A stretch of 64,000 nt of DNA from Prorocentrum cordatum (Eukaryota > Sar > Dinophyceae > Prorocentrales > Prorocentraceae): positions 304,001-368,000 of the forward strand of contig CAUYUJ010001703.1 of NCBI GenBank assembly GCA_963575745.1, given 5' to 3'. The notes beneath the pieces are model-generated. The model ran no database searches and was not told the DNA's origin. It saw only the letters and a list, made by a program, of their open reading frames with translations. Shown here piece after piece: positions 23,197 to 34,049 of this stretch (the first letter of the stretch is position 1; every line of letters begins with the position of its first letter). The position numbers were made by a program, and so were the translations under genes.

Positions 23197-24350
23197 TCCT
23201 CCTCCTCCTCCTCTTGCTTATCATCGTCCTCCTCCTTCCTCATCTGCCTCCTCTTGTTATTCCTTATCCTCCTCATTTCCATCTCCTGCTCGACTCTGTT
23301 CTACTCCTCCTCCGCCACGTCATCCTCCTTCCCCTCCCTCCTCCTCCTCCGTCTCCTCCTCTGCCCCCCCCGTCCTGCTTCTCCTTTTTCCGTCCTCCCC
23401 CTCCTCCTTTCATCCCCTCCTCCTCCTATTCGTCCTCCTCCTCCCCCTCCTCCTCTACCTCTTCGACGTCCTCCTCTTCCTCCTCGTCCTCCTCCTCCTC
23501 CTCCTCCTCCTCCTCCTCCTCCCCTCCTCCTCCTCCTCCTCCTCCTCCTCCTCCTCCTTGTCCCCCATCATCATTCTCCCCTTTCTTCCCTCCTCCTCCT
23601 TCTCCCTCCTCCTCCCCCCCTCCTCCTTTTTCTCCTCCTCTCCTCCTCCTCCTCCTCCTCCTCCTCCTCCTCTCCTCCTCCTCCTCCTCCTCCTCCTCCT
23701 CCCTCCTCCTCGTCCTCCTCGTCCTCCTCATCCTCCTCCTTCCTCCTCCTCCTCCTCCTCTCCTCCTCCTCCCCCTCCCCTTCTCCTCCTCCCCTCCTCC
23801 TCCTCCATTTCCGCCTCCTCATCCTTTCCGCCCCCCAAGCCTCTCCTCTTCCTCCTCCTCCCACTCCCCTCCTCATCCTCCTCCTGCTCCTCCGCGCCTC
23901 CTCCTCCTCCTCCTCCTCCTCCTCCTCCTCCTCCTCCTCCTCCTCCTCCTCCTCCTCCTCCTGTTGGCCCCCCGTTGTCCTCCCCCTCCTCCTCCTCCTC
24001 CTCCTCCTCCTCCTCCTCCTCCTCCTCCTCCTCCTCCTCCTCCTCCTCCTCCTCCTCCTCCTCCTCCTCCCCTCCTCCTCCTCCTCCTCCTCCTCCTCCT
24101 CCCATCCTCCCCCTCCTCGTCCTCATCTTCCTCCTCCTCCTCTCTCCTCCTCCTCCTCCTCCTCCTCCTCCTCCTCCTCCTCCAACTCCCCTCCTTCTCC
24201 TGCTCCTCCTCCTCCTCGCCCTCCTCCTTCTCATCCCCCTCTCCCTCCTGCGCCTCCCTCTTTTCGAAATCCCCTCGTCTCCCTCCTCATCCTCCCCCTG
24301 TTTCTCCTCCTCGTCCTTTTCCTTCTCCCTCTCCTCCATCTCCTCTCTCC
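22940..24350. repeat. 1.4 kb (CCT)n polypyrimidine tract
   Basis: Nearly continuous CTC/CCT triplets with pure blocks at 23890-23960 and 23985-24100. Three plus frames stay open for over 600 codons, but their translations are only Ser, Pro and Leu runs that start in unrelated flanking sequence. I reject them as genes. Confidence 0.95.
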
Positions 24351-24359
24351 CTCCGGCGA

Positions 24360-24610
24360 CAACGACGACGACGACGACGCGCCGCGCCGTCGCCGCGCGC
24401 GCCGCGGCGCTGCCGCCGCCGCCGCCGTCGCCGCCGCCGCCGCCGCCAACGCCGCCGCCGCCGCCGCCGCCGCCGCCAGCGCTAGCGGCAGCGGCACCGC
24501 GCGGCGCCGCTGCCGCCGCCGCCGCCGTCGCCGCCGCCGCCGCCGCCAACGCCGCCGCCGCCGCCGCCGCCGCCGCCAGCGCTAGCGGCAGCGGCACCGC
24601 GCGGCGCCAC
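24360..24610. repeat. GCC/GTC triplet tract with a ~97 bp tandem duplication
   Basis: A (GACGAC)n stretch runs into (GCC)n. The block from the GCCGTCGCC run through the CAGCGCTAGCGGCAGCGGCA landmark occurs twice in tandem (about 24416-24506 and 24511-24608), nearly identical. Confidence 0.85.
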
Positions 24611-24639
24611 GCGAGGCCTGCGGCGTGGGCGCGCCCTTT

Positions 24640-24891
24640 TCATAGTATCTGTCTCATGTCCTTGTTTTTTTCTTCTTCTTTCTCCTCCTCCCCCTTGTCC
24701 TGCTCCTGTTGCTGCTGCTGCTGTTGCTGCTCTCCGTCCTCCTTGTCGTCCTCCTCCGGAATATGAGATGCGTTTCCGTCGGTACAAAGCCAGCGGGCAA
24801 TCTCGAGACCATGATGGATACCCTCGGATGCTGTGGATGAGCCCCCGGCTGGCCTCACCAGATGGCCAAAGGGTGCCCGAGCGCAATTCAA
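24640..24891 (-). CDS. Possible exon, Gln- and Glu/Lys-rich C-terminus
   Basis: The minus frame reads RPAGGSSTASEGIHHGLEIA, then WLCTDGNASHIPEEDDKEDG, an eight-Gln run, an acidic and basic EEE/KEEEK tail and a stop. The first half has varied composition and mostly G/C-ending codons; the second half is repeat-driven. No family recognised and no upstream exon could be joined. Confidence 0.28.
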   Translation of the reverse strand: MNCARAPFGHLVRPAGGSSTASEGIHHGLEIARWLCTDGNASHIPEEDDKEDGEQQQQQQQQEQDKGEEEKEEEKNKDMRQIL

Positions 24892-24894
24892 CGA

Positions 24895-27790
24895 CTGCGA
24901 CGACGGCGGCGCTGAAGACGGCGGTCATCGCGGCGACGGCGGCAGCGGCAGCGACCAGGTCTACGCTGAGGGGAGACGACTGGCTGAGGCAAGCACAGCG
25001 GTAGTCCACACGGATCAGAAGAAACTAACTCTTTTACAAGCGCGTGTTGCGGCTGGTGCTTTGCCCCGTGTTGGAGGCGGACTCGACGCCCGCGGCCAGC
25101 TTCTTGCTGCCGCAGGCGACTCGCGATGGCCAGCGAGGGCGGGGGGCCCGGCGCCTGACGCCGCGCCGGGGGGAGCGGTGCGGAGTGGACGCGTGGGGTG
25201 CCGTTGCGTTCAGTCAGCTGTTCGATCGTGAGAGGGTGTGGGCGGCCAGCGCAGTGGCCAATTGGAGGGGCGCGCTCGCGTCTCTTCCAAGGACGCGCAT
25301 TTCGCTGAAAAGCGCCTGCTGCAGTCGGGCGGAAGCCCGAGAACGAACTTGACAGCGCAGCTGCGCACCCCGTTACAATCCTCGGCGCAGGGAGAAGGTC
25401 GGAAAGCGCGCAGGAATATTGAAGAACTTGAGTGGGAGGCCAGCAGAGGGATGGGCAGCATGGGCAAGGCATAGAGCGACGATGTAGGGATGTGCAGAGG
25501 GGCAGAGGCAGGCGCAACAATGAGGACGAACGTGGGCGCTCCGCGGGAATCGGCCGCGCGCGCCCGCGCTTATTGCGCAATCGCGCGGGCGTGGGACCTT
25601 CCGCGGCGTTAGAAAGCAGCCGCGAATAAAACAATCCAGCGCGCACTTGGCGCAGGACGATGAGCCCTTGGACCGCGGAGGGCCGCATACATCAATTATG
25701 CTTACAAGGCGCCAGTGGCTGGCGCGCTGAACGGGTGTTGTTTACATGGCCCTTTCGGCTCGCCCTCCCTCTCCCCCTTCCCGAGACCCCCTTCCCCTGG
25801 CACTGGCCGCGGGTGTCTTCGAAGAGTTGGGCTTCCCAAGATGGCTGAAGATGTCTCCAGGAGGGCTTGTGAGAGCTCGCGGTGCTCTTCAGTGCCTCCG
25901 CGGACGCTGTCCAGAGGTTAGGAGAAGAAAAAACGGCATAGACGTAAACTTTCCGCGGATTTCCTGGATCCGCCCTGGACCCCCGCCCCTTGGCGCGCGG
26001 GCCCGGAAATCCGCGGAGGCCCGCCGAATTTGTATGTTCATGTTTTTTTTTCTTCGTCGAGAAGTGTAAGTCCTACACGTCATACGCATCAACGTTCACC
26101 ACTACCATCATCACCATAATCATAATTGCCATCACCATCATAGCCATCATCGTCGCAATCGTCACTGAAAGCAGGGGTATACCTAGGGGTGTGGCGCAGA
26201 GGTAAGGCCAAGGAAAGCCCAGGGGCAGGCCCTCGGGGCAAGCCTAGGGTAGGGCTAGAGTAGTCTCCAAGGGAAGGGCCTAAAGGGATGCCTCGGGATA
26301 GGACGTAGGGGTAGGGCGGAGGGGTAGGCGTAGGGTACGCATTGTGATCAGCCTGGGGGATAGGCCTGGGGGCACAGGCGTCTGGACGTAGTGTAAGGTA
26401 GGGCTGCACCAATGTTCATGCAATTGCCGAAGAGTAGGGGAAAGCATCGTGGGGGTGGTGTGGGCTTTTCGGGGCACTTCGCCAGCCAGGAGACTCAAAA
26501 GCAGGGCGCGTGTAGTCCAAATGGGGCGCTGACGTGGGCCCTGCATTCCTGAACCGCGAGGCCTCCTGGAACCTAGGTAGCGAAGCTCGAGCTCGTCCAG
26601 GAACCTAAGGGTGCCCCGAGAATCAGCCTAAGCGGTCGGAGAGGGAACTGACGCAGTCTAGGAAGCAAACTCGCAGGCCACCACTGACGTGGCTACTGAG
26701 ATAACTGTGATGCCGAACCGAAGTGGCCTGATCATGGCAGCGCTGGAGAATGCGGCCTAGGTGTGCCAACAAAGGAGGGACGACAGCAGGGGAAAACGGA
26801 CGAGCAGGATGAGCATGGACGCGCAGAGGCACACGTGAGGAAGGAGGGTGGAGAAGGAGGAGGAGGAGGAGGAGGGAGAGGAGGAGGGTGCGGTAGGGGA
26901 GAAGGAGGGGAGCTGGGAGAGGAGCCACGCGCGCTTAACGCGCGCTTAGGTTCTAACACCCCCCAGACCTTGACAAGCTCACAGATGCACGCGTGCACGT
27001 ACACATAAATTGCTCGCACATGAAGTGAAGAGGTAACAATCGCGCGGACCGAATACAGACGGAATTTTGACAAGTACACACACAGACGCAAGCAATGCGA
27101 ATCCATAAGACATGATAGTGGGAATGTCATGCAGTGGCTATGCAACGCATTGCAACTCAACGGAAACTACTGCAAGGATAAATGAAGCACAAATGACATG
27201 CAACGCAAAGCTCTGCACATCAACAATATGGAGCGGCCATTGGGATGTCGGCTCGTGCGATCGTTGATCCATATTGCGCCACTCTTGGGGCTTCTCTAAA
27301 CGCTCGTTGTTAGGGTGTTGCGCGGCGTCGGCCGAAACTTCTTGGGGCCCCATCGTGGCTGAATCGGGACCGTCTTGGGGTGTGTGGGGGTTCAGTACGG
27401 GCCCCAGAAAGCTTGTTCCGGGAAAGCGTAGAGACCTCCAGGGGGCGATGGATCGTTTTGTGCACACCGTGCGACATTTATGCAGCTGGCTCTGCATGCC
27501 TGAAGACGGCACGGTGGCCAACGTAGACCTCTTACAAAACCAAATTCCTTCCGCGGGCTTCAGACGAGGTTCTGCTGGCTTCCGCCAGCCAGCTTCCGCG
27601 GGCCTTCGGCCGGCCTCCGCGGTGGACGAGACGACGACTTCTGAAGTCCTCGAAAACGAAAACCTCTGTGAAACACTCTACACGGACTTGCGTGCCGATG
27701 AAGGGCCTTTGGGCGTCGAACCACCGAACCGCGTGGCACCAAACTCGCGAATCCATATAGAGCTCGAAACTGGCCTGTTGGCATCCAGCC
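24895..27790. other. No gene supported; short repeats
   Basis: Contains a foldback 1 copy (25938-26052), an (ATC/ACC)n stretch at 26090-26170, TAGGGRTAGGSC-type short repeats at 26170-26400 and a GGAGGA tract at 26845-26910. Frames in both directions remain open at 25.0-25.7 kb because of high G+C; none shows a recognisable domain. Confidence 0.35.
25938..26052. repeat. Foldback element 1, copy 3 (short centre)
   Basis: Left arm AAACTTTCCGCGGATTTCCT, right arm GGAAATCCGCGGAGGCC then TTTGTATGTTCATG. The centre is reduced compared with the 52231 copy. Confidence 0.7.
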
Positions 27791-27799
27791 TATCCCGCC

Positions 27800-28930
27800 A
27801 CCGCGCTTGGGTTGTGATGCAGAGGTCTCTTGGATGCCTGTTGGGGTTTCTTGGGAAGCCTCTGGAGAGCCTGCTGGAGGCAGTTTTGAAACATATTGGG
27901 TCGTTTGGGGGCCTTTTTGGCGCCTCTTGGAGCCTGAAGGCGATCTCGGGGGTCTCCTTGGGGCGGATGGTTCGAAATCTCAATTCGGGTTTTCTCTCTC
28001 TCTCTCTCTCTCTCTCCTGTTGGGGTTCCCTTGGGGCCCTATTGGGCACCTCTTGAGCCGTCTTGAAGCCACCTGGGGCAATCTTCACGGCCCGAACCCA
28101 ATCTTCAGACCTGCCGGGGCGGTCTCGGGCCGCTCTCGGGAGGCCTCCGAGCGCTCTTGGAGCTGTCCTGGGGGGTTTCTGAGGTGGCTCTGTAGGGCGT
28201 TCTGACGCCTTCCAGCAGCCTCGGAGGCCAATCGGCAGTGAAAAGGCGACGTGCTACGAACGTACTGCTGGTGGATAGATTTTGAGCAATTTGGCAACTC
28301 GGGGCCCTCTTGGGAGCGTCTTCATCCTGTACCTGGAGGCCTCTGGGAGCCTCTGTGGGCCGATGTGGAAGCGTCTTGAGGTGTCTGGGGTCCGTCTTGG
28401 GGATATTGGACCATCTGGGCAGCCTCGAGGGCCGTCGGGAGTCCATCCGGGGCCGTCTTGGGGTGGTCTTGAGAGGCAAGTGAACGTTCTTGCAGCCGTC
28501 CTGGAGGCTCTTAGGCGTTCTTGGAGCCGTCCTGGAGACCTCTGGGGCACCTCTTGGGGCCGTTCTGGGCGTTTTGGGGACCATCGAGAAGCCTCCGGAG
28601 CCTGTCGGCATGGAAAAAGTCACTTCCTCGAATATGCAAGGTTCGGGGGAGCCTCTGAGGGTGTGTTCTGGACCTCTTGGAATCTCTTAGGGACCTCGTG
28701 GAATCTCTTCTTTGCCACTTGGGACAGTCTTGAACCGTCTTGGCGGCCCCCGGAGCTGTCTTGTGGCCATTCGTGTCCGTTGTGGATATGTATTGGGAAG
28801 CTCTTTAGCGCTCTTGAAGCCGTCCTGGAACTGGTTGGGGCTCCTCGTGGGGCAGTTGCGGTCGTTGTGGGGCCCATCCAGAGGTCTCCGAAGTCCATCG
28901 GCAGTGACAAGACGAGACCCCAAGAAGCAT
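27800..28930 (-). repeat. TCTTGGGGCC minisatellite array 3 (opposite sense)
   Basis: Over 1.1 kb of degenerate 11-12 bp units (TCTTGGGGCCGTCTTGGAGC type), the reverse complement of CCAAGAYGGCC. A CT-dinucleotide tract lies at 27993-28016. Confidence 0.75.
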
Positions 28931-28984
28931 CCATGAGGACTCTGACCCACAACCCAGGCACGGTGGCAAAATGGGACGAAGGCC

Positions 28985-29405
28985 ATTAGATAGATTGATT
29001 ATACGGTTCTCTTTGACGGCCCAAGACGGCCCAGGAGCCCCCAAGGTCGCCCCAAGGTCGCCCCAAGATCGCCCAAGAGGCCTCCAATATGGCCGCATGA
29101 CGGCCCAAGAGGCCCCCAAGACGGTTCCAAGACGGCCGCAAGACGGCTCCAAGACGCCCAAGATGGCCCCCAAGACGGCCATGAATCGCCCCCAAAGGGC
29201 CCCAAGTCGATTCAGAGAGGCCCTCAAAACGGTTTCCGACCGCGTCAGGCGGGCCAGGAACGCCCCAAGGCGGCCAAAGACACCCCCGAGAAGCCCCCTA
29301 AGGTCCCCAAGAGGCCAACGAGGCCTCCAAAAGGCCTCCAAGAGGCCCCCAGGAAGCTCCAAGGAGGCCCCAAGAGTGCCCCAAGAGGCTCACAGGAGGC
29401 CTCCT
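28985..29405 (+). repeat. CCAAGAYGGCC minisatellite array 4, facing array 3
   Basis: Regular 11-12 bp units, for example AAGACGGTTCCAAGACGGCC. The motif sense flips at about 28935-28985, so arrays 3 and 4 form a large imperfect inverted repeat. Confidence 0.8.
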
Positions 29406-29409
29406 CCTC

Positions 29410-30430
29410 CTCTTCCTCTTCCTCTTTCTCCCCCTCGTAATCCTCCACCTCTTCCTCCCGCCGAGTGTTCCCCGATGAGTTTCTAGAGCTGCTGGGGGAT
29501 AGTCCCATAGCGTGGCTAAGCTGGGCCCAATGTTTGGCCACAGAGGCGCTTCCCACAAGGCAGTGGGGGGGCGGTGATTCGCCGCAGGCATCTTCGATAC
29601 CATCTCATCTTGACACGCCCTGGAAGCCCACTGGCCCATCTGAATCTATTGGAGAGGCCTTACGACCAGTGCCGCGCCGACCCTGAACGACGACGACGAC
29701 GACGTTTTTGCAGATACTCCAGTCAGCGAAGCGGTGGGGGCGCCAAGCAGTGAAGAACACTTCCGTGTGCGTCCGCACGCCAGCACAAGCAAGTCTTAGA
29801 AGTGAAACAATGTTGGGAATTGCGTGAAGAAGCTCTTGTATCCGCTAAAACTAAAGCGGGAATAAACGTCCCCTCGAGCCTGGTCATCCTCGTTGTACTT
29901 ATCCCCCTCCCCCCGTGTACCGTGGGGCCAGGCCTGCCGGGCGCAATCGCACTTCTTTGCGTCCCAATCATTGGCCTCCAACTAACCATTAACTATCCAG
30001 GCACTTCATGCCTCCGAATCGCGTACTTGTAGTCCAGGGGAAGAATGCATGTACTCTGGGGGGGTAGCTGTAGACCAGGGCCCCAAAACTATTGAAGGAC
30101 TCAAATATTGGAATCTGCAGAAAACCTCCTTGGAACAATCTTCGGAGCCCTGACAACGCCCGTAAACATGCAAGCACGCAGACGTGCGTGGCAAAGACGT
30201 GAAGGATATATACGCAACGAGTGAACAAGCTTTGCGCCTGTGTGCGGAGGGGGAGGGCATGGACAGCGAGTGAGCAAATGTTGTTCCACTATGCGGAGTG
30301 ACGGGAGAGGCAGGGGGGGAGCGTGAATCAACACTCGCCCTCGTTTGGCGGCGGGATGAGAGGAGTCCGCGCGCTCGTTGGTCGCGTGCCAGCACAAAAC
30401 CACACAGCGAGGCACCGGCCCCCCAAGCGC
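29410..30430. other. Unassigned; weak exon-like frames only
   Basis: A plus frame from 29465 (DEFLELLGDSPIAWLSWAQC) and minus frames at 30230-29989 (FLQIPIFESFNSFGALVYSY) and 29980-29806 (EANDWDAKKCDCARQAWPHG) look protein-like but lie on opposite strands or overlap, with no domain. A CAG/AAGACGACGAC tract lies at 29685-29700. Confidence 0.25.
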
Positions 30431-30439
30431 CGCCGTTGG

Positions 30440-30495
30440 CTAGCGCCTCCTCCTCCTCCTCCTCCTCCTCCTCCTCCTCCTTCTCGTCCTCCTCC
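30440..30495. repeat. (CTC)n tract
   Basis: About 50 bp of CTC triplets. Confidence 0.9.
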
Positions 30496-30549
30496 TCCAT
30501 GGCGGCGCGCGCAACGGGGCAGGGGGAGGGGGGGGACTTTTTGAAAAAA

Positions 30550-30850
30550 GGCCAGGTCCGGTCCGGGCCCCTGGACCTGGGACCCGGACCTGGGGTCCGG
30601 ACCTGGGGCCCGGACCTGGGGCAGGCCTGGACCATGGAGCCCGGACCTGAGGTCCGGGCCTGAGGTCCGGACCTGAGGTTTGGATTGAGGGGCCCGCGGA
30701 CCTGAGGTCCAGACCTGAGGTCCGGACCCGGGGCCTGGACCTGGGGTCAGGACCTGAGGTCCGGACCTGGGGCCCGGACCTGAGGTCCGGACCTGGTCCG
30801 GACCTGGGGTCTGGGGGCCCGGACCTGAGGCCCAGACCTCGAGCAGGTCT
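30550..30850. repeat. GGACCTGRGGTCC palindromic minisatellite
   Basis: About 25 units of 11-13 bp built from GGTCCGGACCTGAGG and GGCCCGGACCTGGG. Because TCCGGA and GGTCC/GGACC are self-complementary, neighbouring units can pair with each other. Confidence 0.85.
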
Positions 30851-31319
30851 GGGCCGCCGATCAAAGCTGGGTCTTACGCGAGATGGCGTAGCGTCCTTAC
30901 GAGTCGCTTACGCGGGCCGCCAACGCGTCACACCACCTTGGAAACGAGGGCGTTTACGCGCGACCTTACGCGGGCAGCTTACACGCCAATTTCTGAGCAC
31001 ACGACTCCGTGTTTTTGCGTCGCTAATCTGCCTCTCCTGCTGGCGAACAGGGTCGGCGCCGCCAGCCTGTAAGCCCTTTAAATTGGCCGACCCCCCACAT
31101 CTTCCAGTGCGCTCGAATTCCGCTCCTCCACCGAAATCTCTTACCACAAGGGGCCCGCTCCGCTTCCCGACAACGGCGCAAGAGGACCGCGTGAGCTTGA
31201 GTTTCGTCGGTGCCATCGCAATATCAGCCCAAGAGAAGCGGAGTCCCAAAAGGGCCCCAGGAAAAGAAAACCTGCGATTCTCAATGAGTTGTTCCTGGTT
31301 GTTCGCATCCTCCCCTTTC

Positions 31320-31620
31320 GGGCTTCCGACGCTCAAAGACGGCCCAGGAAGCCGCCAGCACCGCCCCAAGACGGTCAAAGAGGCTGCCGAAAACGCCCGA
31401 AAACGGCGCAAGACGGTCCCGAAACGGCCCAAGACGGCCTCAAGATCGCCCAAGAGGCCCCCCCAAGACGGCCGAACAGGGCCCCAAGATTGCCCCAAGA
31501 GGCTCCCGAGAGGGGAAACCCCAATTGACATGTGGAGCCTGCTGCTCCAAGAGGCCCCCATGAGGCCCCAAGAGGCGCCCAAGAAGCCCCCGAGAGGCCC
31601 GCACGAGGCGCAAGAGAGCC
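31320..31620 (+). repeat. CCAAGAYGGCC minisatellite array 5
   Basis: Units of 11-12 bp (GGCCCAAGACGGCCTCAAGA type), ending just before a CGTCGCCGTCGCC tract at 31645-31670. Confidence 0.75.
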
Positions 31621-31781
31621 CGAATGTCGGAATGTGTTTCGTCGTCGCCGTCGCCGTCGCCGTCGTCCCCCTTCAGGGTCGGCGGCACCGGCCGCAAGGC
31701 CTTCACAATTATTGTCCATGCGGCAAGCTGGGTGCGCACCCGAGCAAGCAGCAGGCGGCACGCGTACTATTGAAAGACATC

Positions 31782-32147
31782 CTAGCATGGCGTGCCTGCA
31801 AAAGAGGTTCCGTTTGCACATGCGAAGCATTTACCGGCGGTGCGTTCCATGGCGAAACATCGGCATCCGATTCTGGCATGTGTACACATGGCCCATTCTT
31901 CGTCTGCATTGCGGCACGGGTCCGCATAATGCCAAGCGCAGAACATAGGAACGATGGGTTTCCCGAATCTCGGTGCTGCAGGAGATGAGCACTTTGGATG
32001 GCTGCACCGCGTAGACGTAGCAGTGCATTGCTTGCAACGTGGTTGGCGCAGTCGTTCTTTACCAGATCCTTTGATGAACTGTGCTCGAGCGCACATAGGA
32101 TAGTTGTTGCATGCATGGCTGGGAGAGACAGACGCGGCCCGGGGCAT
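31782..32147 (-). CDS. Small Cys-rich, probably zinc-binding protein, 121 aa
   Basis: ATG at 32147 opens MPRAASVSPSHACNNYPMCA; the body has regularly spaced cysteines and histidines (RCKQCTATSTRCSHPKCSS, PIVPMFCAWHYADPCRNADE, EWAMCTHARIGC, then GKCFACANG) and ends at the stop at 31782. About 13 Cys and several His in 121 residues suggest a folded metal-binding domain, but I do not recognise a named family; similar Cys-rich proteins occur in dinoflagellates as far as I remember. A decayed SL-like sequence lies about 50-70 bases upstream at 32195-32216, which supports this start and suggests an origin by mRNA retroposition. The frame is open further upstream, but that extension would run through the SL relict. 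Confidence 0.6.
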   Translation of the reverse strand: MPRAASVSPSHACNNYPMCARAQFIKGSGKERLRQPRCKQCTATSTRCSHPKCSSPAAPRFGKPIVPMFCAWHYADPCRNADEEWAMCTHARIGCRCFAMERTAGKCFACANGTSFAGTPC

Positions 32148-32194
32148 GCCGACAGCGGAAGGCGAGGACGGCCACGAAGGACCACGCCCCCACG

Positions 32195-32216
32195 TTTGAG
32201 CCGAAAGGCTACGAAG
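32195..32216 (-). other. Decayed spliced-leader relict
   Basis: The minus strand reads TCGTAGCCTTTCGGCTCAAA. Against the dinoflagellate SL it lacks one A and has three substitutions over 21 positions. It lies in the 5' leader of the Cys-rich gene in the right orientation. A chance match cannot be excluded on sequence alone. Confidence 0.45.
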
Positions 32217-32756
32217 TGGAAATGCATGAAGACCAGTAGGGGGCTCATGGGACCCTATCCTCTCACGGTGTATCCCCACCAGACAATCACGAGGGAATGT
32301 GTTCTGCATCACAGTTGGTACAACATCCGGCGTGCACCCAGATGTCCCTTGAGCTCAAAACATTCGTTGGGATTCGGGCACACCGCAGATAACGCTGAGA
32401 TGTCGAGCCGGATTGAGATCCCGCTCCAGGGGGTCCTAAGCAGGGGGTAGGGGGGTGGGTTCGCGTATCCTGAGACCTATTGAATCATAAACCAATCAAA
32501 ACCGGAGAACACCGCTGGCGAACAGGAACCTACCTGATGACGTGTTGGTGGGATTCGTGGGGGCAGGATTGCACGTGTGTCTGATGTACATGTGGAAGTT
32601 GGGGCTGTGTCTTGTTTGCGCCGCAAGAAAAGAAACCTGGAATACGATGCATGGCTGGCGTGTGGGTGGCAGGGCCAGTCACGTGTTTTTTTTGCACAAT
32701 GGCAGTGGCGCGCGCGCAACTGCATGCATGCAGGATTGCGACTGGAGTTTGTGCAA

Positions 32757-33082
32757 GCAGGCATATGGCCGAACGATCGATAGTGATGGCGTACGTTTTG
32801 CAGGCTGGAACATACGGGTTGCGTTATGTATTCTAGGGAATGTTGCCAAGGAGTCGGGCGAGCAGACATGCATAAAGAGTGCTGCAGGACATAGCAGGCA
32901 CAGGCGGGCATTTACCCATGGCGTGGCTCAGGCATGAGGATGAGGAAGGCAGGCGTCATGCTGCAATGGATTGGCCGTTCAATGTAGTATTACTGCCCAG
33001 CCCGGTGGAGCTTTGGGAAGGAATTATATTGGACGTCTTGCGCAAACAGGCGTATGGTCGAACGATCGCTAGTGATAAAGTT
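32757..33082 (+). repeat. ~285 bp direct repeat F, copy 1 and start of the next
   Basis: Runs from CAGGCATATGGCCGAACGAT through GGCGTACGTTTTGCAGGCTG, AAGGAGTCGGGCGAGCAGAC and TTGGGAAGGAATTATATTGG to a second GCGTATGGTCGAACGATCGC. Two more copies lie at 35478-36010. Confidence 0.8.
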
Positions 33083-33159
33083 CTTAGCCGTGTAGCGCAC
33101 GGCGGGACGCCAAGCTTCCAAAGAACAAGCTGGTCGGAGTTGTATCTGGTCGGAGTTGT

Positions 33160-33860
33160 CGGGCTGGTCTGGTTTGAGCCTGGTGCTGAAGCTTTAGCTA
33201 AAGCTTTAGCTTAGGATTCAAGCGAGAGTGGTTTAGGGGAGGTCCCAGAATGCATTTTCAACGACGACGACCGAATTGCAGTTTGTTTTGCATTGCAGTT
33301 TTTTTTGCATCTGGTCTGGCTGGTCTGGTTGGAGCCTTGTGCTGAAGCTTTAGCTTAGGATTCGGGCGAGAGTGGTTTAGGGGAGGTCCAGGGATGCATC
33401 TTCAACGACGACGACCGAAAAGCAGTTTTTTTTGCATTGCAGTTTTTTTTGCATTGCAGTTTTTTTTGCATCTGGTCTGGCTGGTCTGGTTGGAGCCTTG
33501 TGCTGAAGCTTTAGCTTAGGATTCGGGCGAGAGTGGTTTAGGGGAGGTCCAGGGATGCATCTTCAACGACGACGACCGAAAAGCAGTTTTTTTAGCATTG
33601 CAGTTTTTTTTGCATTGCAGTTTTTTTTGCATCTGGTCTGGCTGGTCTGGTTGGTCTGGTCTGAGCCTGGTGCTGAGGCTTTAGCTCAGGATTCAGGCGA
33701 GAGTGGTTTAGGGGAGGTCCAGGGAGGCAGCGCCAACGACTCCGACCGAAAAGCAGTTTTTTTTGCATTGCAGTTTTTTTTGCATTGCAGTTTTTTTTGC
33801 ATCTGGTCTGGCTGGTGTGGTTGGTCTGCTCTGAGCCTGGTGCTGAGGCTTTAGCTGGCG
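33160..33860 (+). repeat. 145-170 bp tandem repeat, ~4.5 units
   Basis: Each unit carries GCTGAAGCTTTAGCTTAGGA, GAGAGTGGTTTAGGGGAGGT, CAACGACGACGACCGAAAAG, one to three TGCATTGCAGTTTTTTT stretches and CTGGTCTGGCTGGTCTGG. Spacings of the TTAGGATTC landmark are 144, 161 and 170 bases; units grow by added poly-T blocks. Confidence 0.85.
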
Positions 33861-34049
33861 TTGGCATGGCGTTGGGTAGAAGGAGGGGGAGGAGGAAGAG
33901 CATCACCATCTCTGACGATTCCAGACTGGCGCCGTCTGGGGGGGTACGTGGTCACGCATGGACCCCCAGCGCGGCGCTGCTCGGCGATGGAGCTTACTTA
34001 GCTGTACTCCACAACGGCCCAGGTCGAGAAAAAACGCGGCCGCTCCTCG

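Noticed and set aside
22539-24766. Three overlapping open frames of over 600 codons
   Set aside because: All three plus frames are open at once across CCT and GCC triplets and encode only repeat-derived residues; starts lie in a TA repeat or unrelated sequence.
27274-29486. Gly/Leu/Trp-rich or Pro/Arg-rich frames across 27.3-29.5 kb
   Set aside because: These are translations of the 11-12 bp minisatellite, and both strands are open.
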